DNA of 64,000 bases from Lyngbya sp. CCAP 1446/10. GTDB lineage: Bacteria; Cyanobacteriota; Cyanobacteriia; Cyanobacteriales; Microcoleaceae. Positions 49,784 through 59,600 of the stretch are shown here, in pieces. Both the position numbers and the translations under genes were made by a program. The notes beneath the pieces were generated by a model. That model was not told where the DNA came from and searched no databases. It saw only the letters and a list, made by a program, of their open reading frames with translations. How positions within the stretch are numbered: position 1 is the stretch's first letter; every line of letters begins with the position of its first letter. The stretch lies in contig NZ_JAIGNI010000157.1 of NCBI RefSeq assembly GCF_026130175.1, positions 1 to 64,000 of the forward strand, written 5' to 3'.

Positions 49784-51259
49784 TTAACTAGACAATCTCG
49801 CGCCTCCTCTCAACCCGCTATTCGATCGCCCTTTCGCCACAACTTCCCCGCCCGCAGCGACAATTTCACCCAAAATATCGCCAGCAGTCGCATCCAGCAA
49901 CTGAATTTGAATTTGATCCAAGCGGGGCCCGATCGCCGAAACCACCGTAAGTTCCGCATTGTCGCCGCGCCAAACTTCCCCAACAGCCGGCATTCTTTGC
50001 AACTGATAGCTCAGAAAACCTCCGATAGTCTGATATTCGTCAGCTACCGGCAAATCCAAATTCAATATTTGATTCACATCATCTACATTTAACTGCGCTT
50101 GCACTAAAAAAGTGCGATCGTCCAATACTTGCAAAGCTATTTCTTTACTGTCAGGCGACTGGTAAGTGCGCCCGATAATTTCGGCGATCAAATCCCTCAG
50201 TGTGACTAACCCGGAAATGCCGCCAAATTCATCAACTACGATCGCAATTTCTTCCGACGAACTCTGCATCAAAGGCAGCAATTCCCCCAGCAGCATCATC
50301 TCCGGCACAAACCTCACCGCACCCATCCAAGTTACAATTTCCGTGTCGGGAGATAGCAAACCTTCAGCTAGAGGTTTTGCAAGTTGTTTGAAACCAATAA
50401 TGCCAATAATATCGTCTAAAGAATCTCCCGTCACGGGATAGAGGGAATGGTTGGAAATTGCCATTTCGTCGAGCAAAGTTTGAAAGGTAGCCGTCTTGGA
50501 AAGTGCGATAATGCTCGGCCTCGGCACCATCACTTCTTCTACCCAAACTTCGCCAAATTCAAACACGTTATTGAGCAGTTCTCGCTCTTCTGCTTCCAAG
50601 CCGCTTGATTCGCTGGAAGTAGCTATAATTAATTGCAGTTCTTTGGGAGTAACTGGCCGGTGTTTGAGGTCGTATTCGATTCCCGCAAACCGCAAGAGCG
50701 ATCGAGTGGATTGATTGAGAAACGACACAAAGGGATTGAACAAACGAGAAATTAATAAACTTGGAGGCCCTAAACTTCTGGCTAGCTGTTCGGAATAAAG
50801 TAACGCTACAGATTTCGGAAACAGTTCGCCGAGTACGATTTGTAGGTAAGCTAGCAGGAAAAAAGTTACTATTGATATTCCCAAAGAATGGGCGAGAGCC
50901 GACTTGATGTAAAGTGGCAGCGGCAAACTGGCGATCGACATTCGGACTAGCACGGCGATCGTATCTTCCCCAATCCAGCCGAGAGCTAAACTAGAAAGAG
51001 TGATTCCCAACTGCATTGTTGAGAGCAATCGCTCGATACTTTTCTGCAAAGATTGAACAGTTAGAGCTGCAATGTCGCCAGCCTCGACTAACTGATTGAT
51101 GCGCGATCGGCGTACCGTCACCATCGAAAACTCAGCCGCTACAAAAAAAGCATTGATTGCAATCAGCAGCAGCACTGACAGCAACCGCGACAGCACCTCT
51201 GTCGGAGTCATCGCGGGTAAATCAGCTATCTCCTGCACTCTCGCCCCTAAAAGTGACAC
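49784..51259 (-). CDS. CNNM/HlyC-CorC family membrane protein with CBS domains
   Basis: 491 residues: DUF21 membrane part (about 15-205, FFVAAEFSMVTVRRSRINQL), a CBS pair (EEVMVPRPSIIALSKTATFQ at about 235 through GGISGLVTLRDLIAEIIG) and a C-terminal CorC-HlyC domain (FLVQAQLNVDDVNQILN). Relatives handle Mg2+ efflux or divalent ions. An ATG at residue 17 is a plausible alternative start. Confidence 0.85.
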   Translation of the reverse strand: MSLLGARVQEIADLPAMTPTEVLSRLLSVLLLIAINAFFVAAEFSMVTVRRSRINQLVEAGDIAALTVQSLQKSIERLLSTMQLGITLSSLALGWIGEDTIAVLVRMSIASLPLPLYIKSALAHSLGISIVTFFLLAYLQIVLGELFPKSVALLYSEQLARSLGPPSLLISRLFNPFVSFLNQSTRSLLRFAGIEYDLKHRPVTPKELQLIIATSSESSGLEAEERELLNNVFEFGEVWVEEVMVPRPSIIALSKTATFQTLLDEMAISNHSLYPVTGDSLDDIIGIIGFKQLAKPLAEGLLSPDTEIVTWMGAVRFVPEMMLLGELLPLMQSSSEEIAIVVDEFGGISGLVTLRDLIAEIIGRTYQSPDSKEIALQVLDDRTFLVQAQLNVDDVNQILNLDLPVADEYQTIGGFLSYQLQRMPAVGEVWRGDNAELTVVSAIGPRLDQIQIQLLDATAGDILGEIVAAGGEVVAKGRSNSGLRGGARLSS

Positions 51260-51327
51260 AATGCTCCCTAGAACAACTTTCTCGATCGAACCTGAGAATC
51301 GGTCTGGAGGTTTTGCTCCTGATTGTC

Positions 51328-52020
51328 TTACTTCGCCACTGGAATGCCAGATATTTGCAACTGGAGTTTTTGACCTGGATAATCTGTCAATGTCAGCGAA
51401 ACTTCTTTAGCATTTTCCAGCAAAGCTGTGGGAATACTCACCGTACCGTAATACACCTGCCCGTTGGGGGGCAGTTCCGCCGGCAAATCCTCGGCAGTCG
51501 CCGAAAGGGCCCGCCCTTGATTGTCAGTGACGTTCAAGAAACTGTAGAGAAACCTCACAGCTTGGGAACCTTCGTTTTTCATGCTCACGTCTAGCAGCAT
51601 GGAGTTGCTGCGCTGACTGGTGGCGCTTACTTCCAGAGTTACTCCCCCATCGCGACTGTTCAGCGGAAACTTGGCGCTGACATTTGGCGTGGCTGTTTTT
51701 TTAGCTGTGGCTGATTTAGAGCTTGCCTTGTCTGCTTTAGTATTTGCCCCGACCGTTTTTTTGTCAGGATCGCGACCTTCTATCCGCGCTTTGACGGTTT
51801 TGAGAATGTCTGTTTCTTTCAAAATGCTCACTTGCTCTTTGCTAGCGGCAGTTCCCTGCTTGCCAGTGCCAGCATTGTTGCTGGGGCGAACATCGGGTTG
51901 AGTCGTTCCTTTCAAGGCTTCGCGACCTGTAGTAAATCCCAAAACAGAACTCGTCACACCTGCTCCAAACATTAGAGTTAGCAGAATTAGAGTCAGCACT
52001 ACTGTTGAATTCACTGCCAT
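51328..52020 (-). CDS. Membrane-anchored beta-rich protein of unknown function
   Basis: 230 residues. An N-terminal membrane anchor (TVVLTLILLTLMFGAGVTSS, about 6-28) is followed by a Lys/Ser/Ala-rich linker and a C-terminal beta domain (about 115-230, EVSATSQRSNSMLLDVSMKN to PGQKLQLQISGIPVAK) like those of extracytoplasmic lipoprotein-type proteins. I know no named family. It is 68 bases from the CNNM gene and in the same direction. Confidence 0.65.
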   Translation of the reverse strand: MAVNSTVVLTLILLTLMFGAGVTSSVLGFTTGREALKGTTQPDVRPSNNAGTGKQGTAASKEQVSILKETDILKTVKARIEGRDPDKKTVGANTKADKASSKSATAKKTATPNVSAKFPLNSRDGGVTLEVSATSQRSNSMLLDVSMKNEGSQAVRFLYSFLNVTDNQGRALSATAEDLPAELPPNGQVYYGTVSIPTALLENAKEVSLTLTDYPGQKLQLQISGIPVAK

Positions 52021-52207
52021 TGCCTATAATTTTATGCCGAGGGAATAGAAACTGCTTTGTCCGGTCGATCGGTCGTCGGCACATTGGCGTTCCAGGCGAT
52101 CGGGACTCAACAGATCTAAAGATTTTGATTTTTGTTCTATAGTTCTAGCACGGACTGGGAAATTATGTTATTATTGATTTTCAGTTGGATCGAACAAATC
52201 GATTTAA

Positions 52208-52280
52208 CGGCAGTTGGCCGAGCGGTTTAGGCAGCGAACTCATAATTCGCCCCAGGCAGGTTCAACTCCTGCACTGCCGA
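52208..52280 (+). tRNA. tRNA with CAT anticodon, probably tRNA-Ile2 (k2C)
   Basis: The 73 bases fold: acceptor CGGCAGT/ACTGCCG plus A73, D-arm GCC/GGC, anticodon stem GCGAA/TTCGC with loop CTCATAA (anticodon CAT), 5-base variable loop and T-arm GCAGG TTCAACT CCTGC. The anticodon arm centre AACTCATAATT matches chloroplast tRNA-Ile(CAU) as I recall it. Elongator Met is the alternative. It lacks the GGG/CCC anticodon stem of initiator tRNA. Confidence 0.9.
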
Positions 52281-52525
52281 TTTTCATTGAATCAAGACGC
52301 TCCGCGCGTGGGCCCAAAACCCGGTTTCTTCTCTGATACCAGTTCTGGCTCCCGTGGGGCTAGAAACCGGGTTTATACGAAAAATTTGTGACGAGTCACG
52401 AAAAATATAGGAAGAAACCCGGTTTCTGAGGCTAGGGGGCGATCGCGATCTCCTGAGATGGATCGCGATCTCTTAAGCTCGCACGCTCACTCCCAAAATT
52501 ATGATTCCGATCGTTGGTCAACATA
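52281..52525. other. Spacer with AACCCGGTTT repeats
   Basis: Four AAACCCGGTTT or AAACCGGGTTT pieces (about 52318, 52364, 52414) form a hairpin-rich mosaic after the tRNA. There is no gene. Confidence 0.5.
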
Positions 52526-53059
52526 TCAACCCTTAATCAATTCCACTCCGTAGCGCCCATCGTACTCTTGAACGTAAACCTTAACTTGTTCTTCCTTTGC
52601 AGTCGGCAACTTTTTACCCGTAAAATCCGGCTGAATCGGTACTTCTCGGTGGCCGCGATCGACTAATACCGCCAACCAAATTTTCTCCGGCCGCCCGTAA
52701 TCGTTTACCGCATTCAAAGCCGCTCGAATTGTTCTACCTTTATATATAACGTCATCTACCAACACCACCGTTTTGCCAGTCAAATCGAAAGGAATTTCTG
52801 TTTTAGCCGGTGTTCGCATCGCAACTCGATCCAAGTCATCTCGGTAAAAGGTAATATCCAAAGCGCCCACCGGTACTTTGACTTGTTCGAGGACTTCAAT
52901 TTGAGCTGCCAACATTTGAGCTAGCGGCACTCCTCTAGTATGAATTCCCAACAGCACTAACTCCGAGGGAGCCCCTGATTTTTCGACAATCTGGGAAGCG
53001 ACGCGGGTGAGAGTTCGCCTCACTTCATCCGGGGATAAAATTTTGATAATTTTAGTCAT
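52526..53059 (-). CDS. pyrR: PyrR: pyrimidine-operon regulator / uracil phosphoribosyltransferase
   Basis: 177 residues. [20 protein letters not shown] is the PRPP-binding loop, [18 protein letters not shown] the flexible region, and [11 protein letters not shown] the usual PyrR motif. It makes UMP from uracil and PRPP and in many bacteria attenuates pyr mRNA. No pyr genes are adjacent. It could provide UMP entry for the urc route 6 kb away, which is inference. Confidence 0.9.
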   Translation of the reverse strand: MTKIIKILSPDEVRRTLTRVASQIVEKSGAPSELVLLGIHTRGVPLAQMLAAQIEVLEQVKVPVGALDITFYRDDLDRVAMRTPAKTEIPFDLTGKTVVLVDDVIYKGRTIRAALNAVNDYGRPEKIWLAVLVDRGHREVPIQPDFTGKKLPTAKEEQVKVYVQEYDGRYGVELIKG

Positions 53060-53328
53060 TGCTTGCTGGGAGCTAATGGTTGGCTGTTGGCGAATCGAAG
53101 AATTTGAGATTTGGGATTTGAGATTTGAGATTGACTCGACAAATTAATCTGAGGGTTGGAACAATTTTAGATGTGAGACTTCGGCGTGAGTGCGAGCGTC
53201 GAACGATTTTAGATTTTAGATTGACTTGATAGATGAATCTGGGGGTGGGAACTACTAACGTCAAAACTTTTTGGGATCTGGCAGACTCCTGTCGGAGGGC
53301 TGTATCTGTCTGCGGGTGAGGTCAGCAG

Positions 53329-54408
53329 TTAGCGGCTCAAACATAATAAGGTATAAAAAAGCAATGATAGTCCCAACCAAATCAGAAAGCAATACCGAGT
53401 TAACTTTAATGCTCGGTCAATTTGCTGCGGTGCGATCGCCCGAATCGGCTCTCCTAGCAGCGGTTTGTGTTTGATCACTCCGCGATAGGAATTTGTACCT
53501 CCTAGTTGTACTCCCAAGATGGCGGCGTAGACGCACTCACTCCAACCGGAATTGGGACTGGCATCTTTAACTGCATCTCTCTGACAAATCTGCCAAATGT
53601 ACATCGGTTTGCCAGATATCAAGGCTAAAGTAATCACTGTTAGTCGGCAAGGAATCCATGTCAACACGTCATCTAGTTTGGCGCTAAACCATCCTAAATC
53701 AGTGTATGGCGCTTCTTTGTAGCCGACGGTAGAATCTAATGTGCTGGCTGCTTTGTAGGCGATCGCACAGGGGACGATCGCCATCGCCCACATCGAGTTA
53801 GGAGCGATCGGCAAATTGGTAACAGTTAATAATAGATGCGGCAGAGCGAACCCAACTAGGGCATAAAATAGCGGTGCTGTCACGCCATCAACGGCATTCT
53901 CTGTTACAGTTTCTAACAATGCTCGCAGAATTTCTGGCTCGGATAAGTTTTCAGTATCCCGGCCGACGTAAAGGCTCAACCGTTCTCGCGCTTTGACTAA
54001 ATCTCCAATATTTAAAGGTGCGAGCACGTCTTGGGCCGCCGCCCTTAAACTCCTACCGGCAAAACAGCTAGCCAGCAAAATGGTCTGTAGGGCAATGCCT
54101 AAAATAGGATGCACCCAACTAGCAGCTTGGACGATCGACCAACTGACAGTATAACTGCCTAGAATCAACCCGATCGCTAGTATTGTACCAGCACATCGTA
54201 GCAGCAGTTTGTGCCGATCGCCGGCCGGACGATCGCCCGCAGGAGCCATTTTGTCTGCGGGATTATTCCATATACTAAAGACAATTCGAGTATAGCGGTC
54301 GATCGCCCAACCCATCGCCTGCACGGGATGCGGCCAACCCCAAGGATCGCCGATCGCATAATCTAATACCGCAGCTAAAATCAAAACAGCAAATTGATCG
54401 AGCACCAT
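53329..54408 (-). CDS. cbiB: Adenosylcobinamide-phosphate synthase
   Basis: 359 residues from the ATG at 54408; a TTG further up is weaker. LDYAIGDPWGWPHPVQAMGW is the family start, ARERLSLYVGRDTENLSEPE and LRALLETVTENAVDGVTAPL follow, with four to five membrane helices. It joins aminopropanol phosphate to cobyric acid in cobalamin synthesis (CobD in other nomenclature). No other cob genes are seen. Confidence 0.92.
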   Translation of the reverse strand: MVLDQFAVLILAAVLDYAIGDPWGWPHPVQAMGWAIDRYTRIVFSIWNNPADKMAPAGDRPAGDRHKLLLRCAGTILAIGLILGSYTVSWSIVQAASWVHPILGIALQTILLASCFAGRSLRAAAQDVLAPLNIGDLVKARERLSLYVGRDTENLSEPEILRALLETVTENAVDGVTAPLFYALVGFALPHLLLTVTNLPIAPNSMWAMAIVPCAIAYKAASTLDSTVGYKEAPYTDLGWFSAKLDDVLTWIPCRLTVITLALISGKPMYIWQICQRDAVKDASPNSGWSECVYAAILGVQLGGTNSYRGVIKHKPLLGEPIRAIAPQQIDRALKLTRYCFLIWLGLSLLFYTLLCLSR

Positions 54409-54534
54409 TATATATTGTGCCAAACTTGATAGTCCGTCAGAGTATGAGCGATCGTGTTTCTAGCACAGCTTTTAACTGTGGCTACCATTGTGGACTTGGA
54501 TTTTTGATCCCTGATTTTAACTGCTGAGATTACT

Positions 54535-54918
54535 TTAGTCGCCCAGCAAGTGTACGTTCTGCTCCCAATCAACACCGTCAAAGGGTAGAATCTGAAATTT
54601 GGAAACGGCATCTGAGTCAAGACAGCGGACGTTGACATCGAATTGATCGGGATGCGATCGGGGGCGATAGAACGAGTGAATACCACAAATTCGGCAGAAA
54701 GTATGTTTGGCAATTCCTGTATTAAACGTATAAGTTGTCAAAACATCTTCGCCACACATTAATGTAAAACGTTCCGGCGGCACAATTAGGTGCAAAAATC
54801 CCTTCTTTTTACAGATAGAGCAGTTGCAGTCTGATGCTTCGTGTTTGTCAACCGTGACTGTAAAGCGGACAGCACCGCAATGACAGCCACCGGAGTAGGT
54901 AACAAGTGTTTCGTCCAT
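54535..54918 (-). CDS. GFA-family (glutathione-dependent formaldehyde-activating-like) zinc protein
   Basis: 127 residues with paired cysteines for two zinc sites: GGCHCGAVRF, DCNCSICKKKG and HTFCRICGIHSFY. The fold matches the CENP-V/GFA family; substrates are mostly unknown for such small members. It is 37 bases from the Rrf2 gene, same direction. Confidence 0.88.
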   Translation of the reverse strand: MDETLVTYSGGCHCGAVRFTVTVDKHEASDCNCSICKKKGFLHLIVPPERFTLMCGEDVLTTYTFNTGIAKHTFCRICGIHSFYRPRSHPDQFDVNVRCLDSDAVSKFQILPFDGVDWEQNVHLLGD

Positions 54919-54955
54919 GTGTGCAAGCTGGCGATCGAATAAATGAACTTACCAT

Positions 54956-55399
54956 CTAAATGATAAAGCTAGTTTCTTCCCCAAGAGCCGCTTGCCAACT
55001 GCGGACATCATAGTATAAGTCTTCGAGGGAAATACTGTATAGCGCTTCGGCCAGTTTTTTGTGCAATCGGTTCCACAAACTGAATGTTACCCAGTCCTCT
55101 GCTTGAGTCGCGTCAGGAGAATGTCGAGGTAAAGGTTCAATAGTTTCCCCTACAGCCTCTAAGATTTGTCCTAAAGAGATTTGAGCGGGTTCGCGGGCCA
55201 ATTGATATCCTCCCTGGGAACCCCGAACTGATTGGACTAAACCGGCTCGTCGCATTTCAATCAGCAATTTTTCTAGATATGGAGCCGGTAACTCCTGTCG
55301 GTTCGCGATCGATTTCACCGATGTCGGGCCAAAGCGAGGTTGCAAACTTAGATCCAGTAATGCTTTGACACTGTAGTGTCCGCGTGTGGTTAACTTCAT
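54956..55399 (-). CDS. Rrf2-family transcription regulator
   Basis: 147 residues from the ATG at 55399 (MKLTTRGHYSVKALLDLSLQ). The winged helix NRQELPAPYLEKLLIEMRRA and VQSVRGSQGGYQLAREPAQI are typical. The IscR Cys triad is absent, so no Fe-S cluster is expected and it senses something else. It may control the GFA gene downstream. Confidence 0.88.
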   Translation of the reverse strand: MKLTTRGHYSVKALLDLSLQPRFGPTSVKSIANRQELPAPYLEKLLIEMRRAGLVQSVRGSQGGYQLAREPAQISLGQILEAVGETIEPLPRHSPDATQAEDWVTFSLWNRLHKKLAEALYSISLEDLYYDVRSWQAALGEETSFII

Positions 55400-55664
55400 G
55401 GGATTTTCAGATGGGGGCAAATATTCAGCTAGCTGATAGCTGATAGCTTATGCTAGCGAGTTTAGAGATTGCTCGCTTGCCTTGCAGCTACTCCTCAAGA
55501 AAGACTGCACGTTGTTAAAAATATTTAGACAATAGTGGTTAACAATTGAGCCGATCGGTGTAATATGGTTTTACGACCAGCTATAAAGCTAAAGTTTCTT
55601 GGTCAAACCAAAAACCAACCGAGAAAAAATCCGTACACCAGTTGAATATTTCAGGACTCAGTAA

Positions 55665-56051
55665 ATGGCTAAAAAGAAAAATATCGAACCCCTTGAAGGC
55701 GAAGGTCTGATCAAAAAGGTCAAAGACCTAGAGAACCTTACCAAGGAAGAAAAAGCTAGAGCCTGTGGCTACTACACCATTACCAAAAATGGCGTAGAAC
55801 GGGTGAACATGATGAAATTCCTGAATGCGCTGATTGATGCAGAAGGCATTCAGCTTGACGGGAAGCAAAATGGTAATGGACGTGGCGGACGCTCAGCTAG
55901 CTATCGGATTAGCGTTCAATCTAACGGCAACTTACTGATTGGAGCCGCCTACACCAAGCAGATGGAACTTCAGCCGGGAGATGAATTTGAAATCTCTCTG
56001 GGACGCAAGCACATTCACCTGCGCCAAATCGATCGCGAAGAAGTATCCTAG
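55665..56051 (+). CDS. cyAbrB-family transcription regulator
   Basis: 128 residues: CGYYTITKNGVERVNMMKFL is the cyanobacterial AbrB N-terminal block, GRGGRSASYRISVQSNGNLL the DNA-binding part, and KQMELQPGDEFEISLGRKHI the C-terminal AbrB core. These proteins globally adjust carbon, nitrogen and redox genes. Which paralogue (cyAbrB1 or cyAbrB2) cannot be decided here. It is divergent from Rrf2 and likely monocistronic. Confidence 0.88.
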   Translation: MAKKKNIEPLEGEGLIKKVKDLENLTKEEKARACGYYTITKNGVERVNMMKFLNALIDAEGIQLDGKQNGNGRGGRSASYRISVQSNGNLLIGAAYTKQMELQPGDEFEISLGRKHIHLRQIDREEVS

Positions 56052-56667
56052 GCTTTTACGACTTGCTTTGACTTCTTGCTTGAACTGGTTGGTTTGACTT
56101 CAAGCATTGAATGCAGGCAGAGAGTTGGCTCTGAAATTTTTCAGTGCGCCTAAAACAGTATGGCTTCTATAGATGGCAATGGCTCGACAAAAGCCACTGC
56201 CACTACTTTATATTTTCCGAGAATACCTATTCTCGCCCCTCGCTATATCCGTTTGGACAAGCGGGGATTTTCCGTGTAACTGTTGAGTTGACAGTTGGCA
56301 GTTGGCAGTTGACAGTTGGCAGTTGACAGTTGACAGTTGCTCGAACGAAGAGGGAAGAAGGAAGAGGTTCGAGGGAAGTTCGGCAACGGATTTTATAACG
56401 GATTTAACGGATGTCACGGATGAGGTTCGGCAGCGGATTTTATAACGGATTTAACGGATGTCACGGGTGAGGTTTGAGGCAATAAGCAGGTTTGGTTGAG
56501 GTGAGAAACTGCACTTCGCCAAGAAAATGGCGGACGTATTCTCAAAATCTAAAATCTAAAATCTAAAATCTAAAATCGAGTGACTGGAAGTAAACAAGCT
56601 CGATCGCCCTACGTGAAATTAGAGGCCGAAACAGTTACAGTGTTAGGGAGCAGTTAGTCCCCAGCCT
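56052..56667. other. Repeat-rich spacer before the large kinase
   Basis: CAGTTGA/CAGTTGG heptads fill 56280-56340. A 47-base direct duplication (GTTCGGCAACGGATTTTATA, second copy from 56425) covers 56378-56471. An AAAATCT octamer array lies at 56541-56576. I see no gene. Confidence 0.75.
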
Positions 56668-59600
56668 ATGCCGTTGTCCCGATTCGCGAGCAAAACTTCC
56701 CAACAGCCCACAAAAATACCCCTACGCTGCGTTCTAGTAGGCTCTTTTGTGGTGCAAATCGTCGCAGCAGTCGGGATTGTCGGATATCTGTCCTTTCGCA
56801 ACGGAGAAAGAGCAGTCGAAGAGCTCGCCGAAAAATTGATCGCCCAGACGGGGAAGAGAGTTGAAGAACAACTGACTGGTTTTCTGGAAAATACTCACTG
56901 GGTAAATCAACTCAACGCTGAAGCGATCGATCGCGCGGAATTAAACTTAAATTTAGAACAGCCCCAGCCTAGGGGAGAGAAGTTCCTCTGGCAGCAAATG
57001 CGATCGTTTAAAAGCATTCAGTGGATGTCCCTGGGTTCTGAAAAAACAGGAGAATATCTCGGTATTTGGCGCAACCCGATCGACAACAGTTTGCAAATTG
57101 TCGCCGCTAACAAGTCTACCAACTCTCATAACATCTACTACGCGACCGACAACAGAGGCACTCGCACCGCCAAATTAAACACAGAAGCGGGAACCTACGA
57201 TGCCCGCCGGCACCCCTGGTACAAAGAAGCTGTTGCAGCTAATAAACCGATTTGGACGAGCATTTATCAGGGTTTGACTCCGGGGACTCTGTTTATGGCG
57301 GCGAGTCAACCGATTCGCGATCGCAATGGTAAATTACTGGGAGTTAGTGCGGTAGATTTTTCGATCTTGGAAATTCAGCAATATCTCGATCGCCTCAAGT
57401 TTAGCAAAACGGGGGCAATTTTCGCGATCGAACGATCGGGCTTACTGGTTGCCAGTTCGAGTCAAGAATCATCCTTTAGAAAGATGTTGGGAAAGCAACA
57501 ACCCCAGCGGCTGAATGTTTTAGACAGCAAAACTCCTGTCATTCGCACCACAGCTAAGTATTTGTACGAACACTTCGGAGGCTTTGGTGAGATTAACCAG
57601 CAGCAGCAACTGAAATTTAGCCGAGACGGGCAGGAATATTTTGTGGAAGTGCTGCCGTTTTCTGATAGTTACGGTTTGAACTGGCTGATTGCGATCGTAG
57701 TTCCCGAATCCGATTTCATGGGGCAAGTTAACAGAAATACCCGCACTACAATTTTACTTTCTGCGGTGGCGCTCCTGCTATCGACAATTGCCGGAGTTCT
57801 GACAGCTAGGTGGGTAACGCTGCCGTTGCTGCGGCTCAACGAAGCAGCTAAAGATATCGCCCAAGGAGAATTCGATCGCACTGTTGCTGTCAGTAGGCTG
57901 GATGAAGTGGGCGCATTAGCCCAGTCTTTCAACGAAATGGCAACTCAACTGAAAAAGTCTTTTCAAGCTTTGGCCGAAAGCGAAGCAAAATTTGCCAAGC
58001 TGTTAGAAAGTTTGCCCGTTGGAGTGACAGCCCTGACTCCGACTGGTAGCACTGTTTTTATGAATTCGGTGGGAGGAGAGATCACCGGCAAAGGGGCGAT
58101 GCCCAATACAACCGCAGCAGAACTCTCAGCAACTTATCAGCTTTATGTAGCAGGAACCGATCGACTTTATCCGATGGAAGACTCCCCGTTTGCACGAGCG
58201 GTGAGGGGTGAAGAAACGCTGGTTGAAGATATGGAAATTCGCCCGGATGGGAAAAATATTCGATTGCAAGTGCGATCGGTGCCGGTGTTTGACGCTGGGG
58301 GCAATGTTGTTTATGTGATTATTGTTTTTCAAGATATCACCGATCGCGCACAGGCAGAGCAAATATTGGCTGACTACAACCGCACCCTGGAAATTGAAGT
58401 AGCCTCGCGCACGATCGAGTTAGCCGAAATCAATGCCCGCTTGGAGATCGAAATTGATGAGCGCCACCAAGCTGCAAAAATTATCCGCAAAGAGCGGGAC
58501 TTTAACTTCAAGATTATTGAAAATTCTCCGATGTTTTTTGTGGCGATCGACTGTGAGGGTAGAATCCTGCGGGCGAATGACTGTATGCTGCAAGCTGTGG
58601 GCTATACTGCCGCAGAAGTTATCGGCAAAGATTACTTAGCTATATTTGTACCGGAGGGCGATCGAGCCGGATTGCACTCGATTTTTAAGGGCGTCAAAGC
58701 CAGCCCGCAAACGGTTAACGAACACCAAATTATCACCAAGTGCGATTCCCTAGGAGATAGCAGCACCGCGCGTACTTTGTTAGTCGAGTGGCACGGCACG
58801 CCCGTTTTGGATGAAAATGGCAATTTTGACTTTTTGTTTGGGTTTGGGATTGATATTGGCGATCGCAAACAAGCACAAATAGCCTTGCAAAAAAGCGAAG
58901 CTCTATTTCACAAATTAGCAATCACTGTTCCCGGAGAACTTTACATATTCGTGCAGCATCCCGACGGCTCAGTCAAGATGGAATACATCAGTCCGATGTG
59001 CCGAGAAATTCAAGAATTAGAGCCGGAGGAAATCAAGAACAACTCTGCTTTACTCTACGAACAAATGCACCCGGACGATCGCCCCAACCACTTCGAGGCC
59101 ATTGTCAAAAGTGCCGCAAATCTCGAACCATTTGTCCACGAGTGGCGGATTGTGACAGCATCGGGAAAACTCAAATGGCTGCAAGCTTATTCTCGACCAG
59201 AATTGCGCGAAAATGGAGATATCGTCTGGCACGGCATAATACTCGATATTAGCGATCGCAAACAAGTAGAACAACAACTCAAAGAAGCCGCATTAGCAGC
59301 AGAAGCTGGAAACAAAACTAAAAGCATCTTTCTCGCCAACATGAGCCACGAATTGCGAACCCCCCTCAACGCCATTCTCGGCTTCGCTCAATTAATGGAA
59401 CCCAGCACTAATTTAACTTTGCCGGAAAAAGAAAATATCAAAATTATTCGCCGCAGCGGAGAACACCTGCTTCAACTGATCGATAGAGTTTTAGACTTAT
59501 CTAAAATTGAAGCAGGGCGCATGACAATCTACCCCAAATGCTTTGATTTGTACCGCTTGCTGGGCGACTTGCAAAATATGTTCCAAATTCCGGCACTAAA

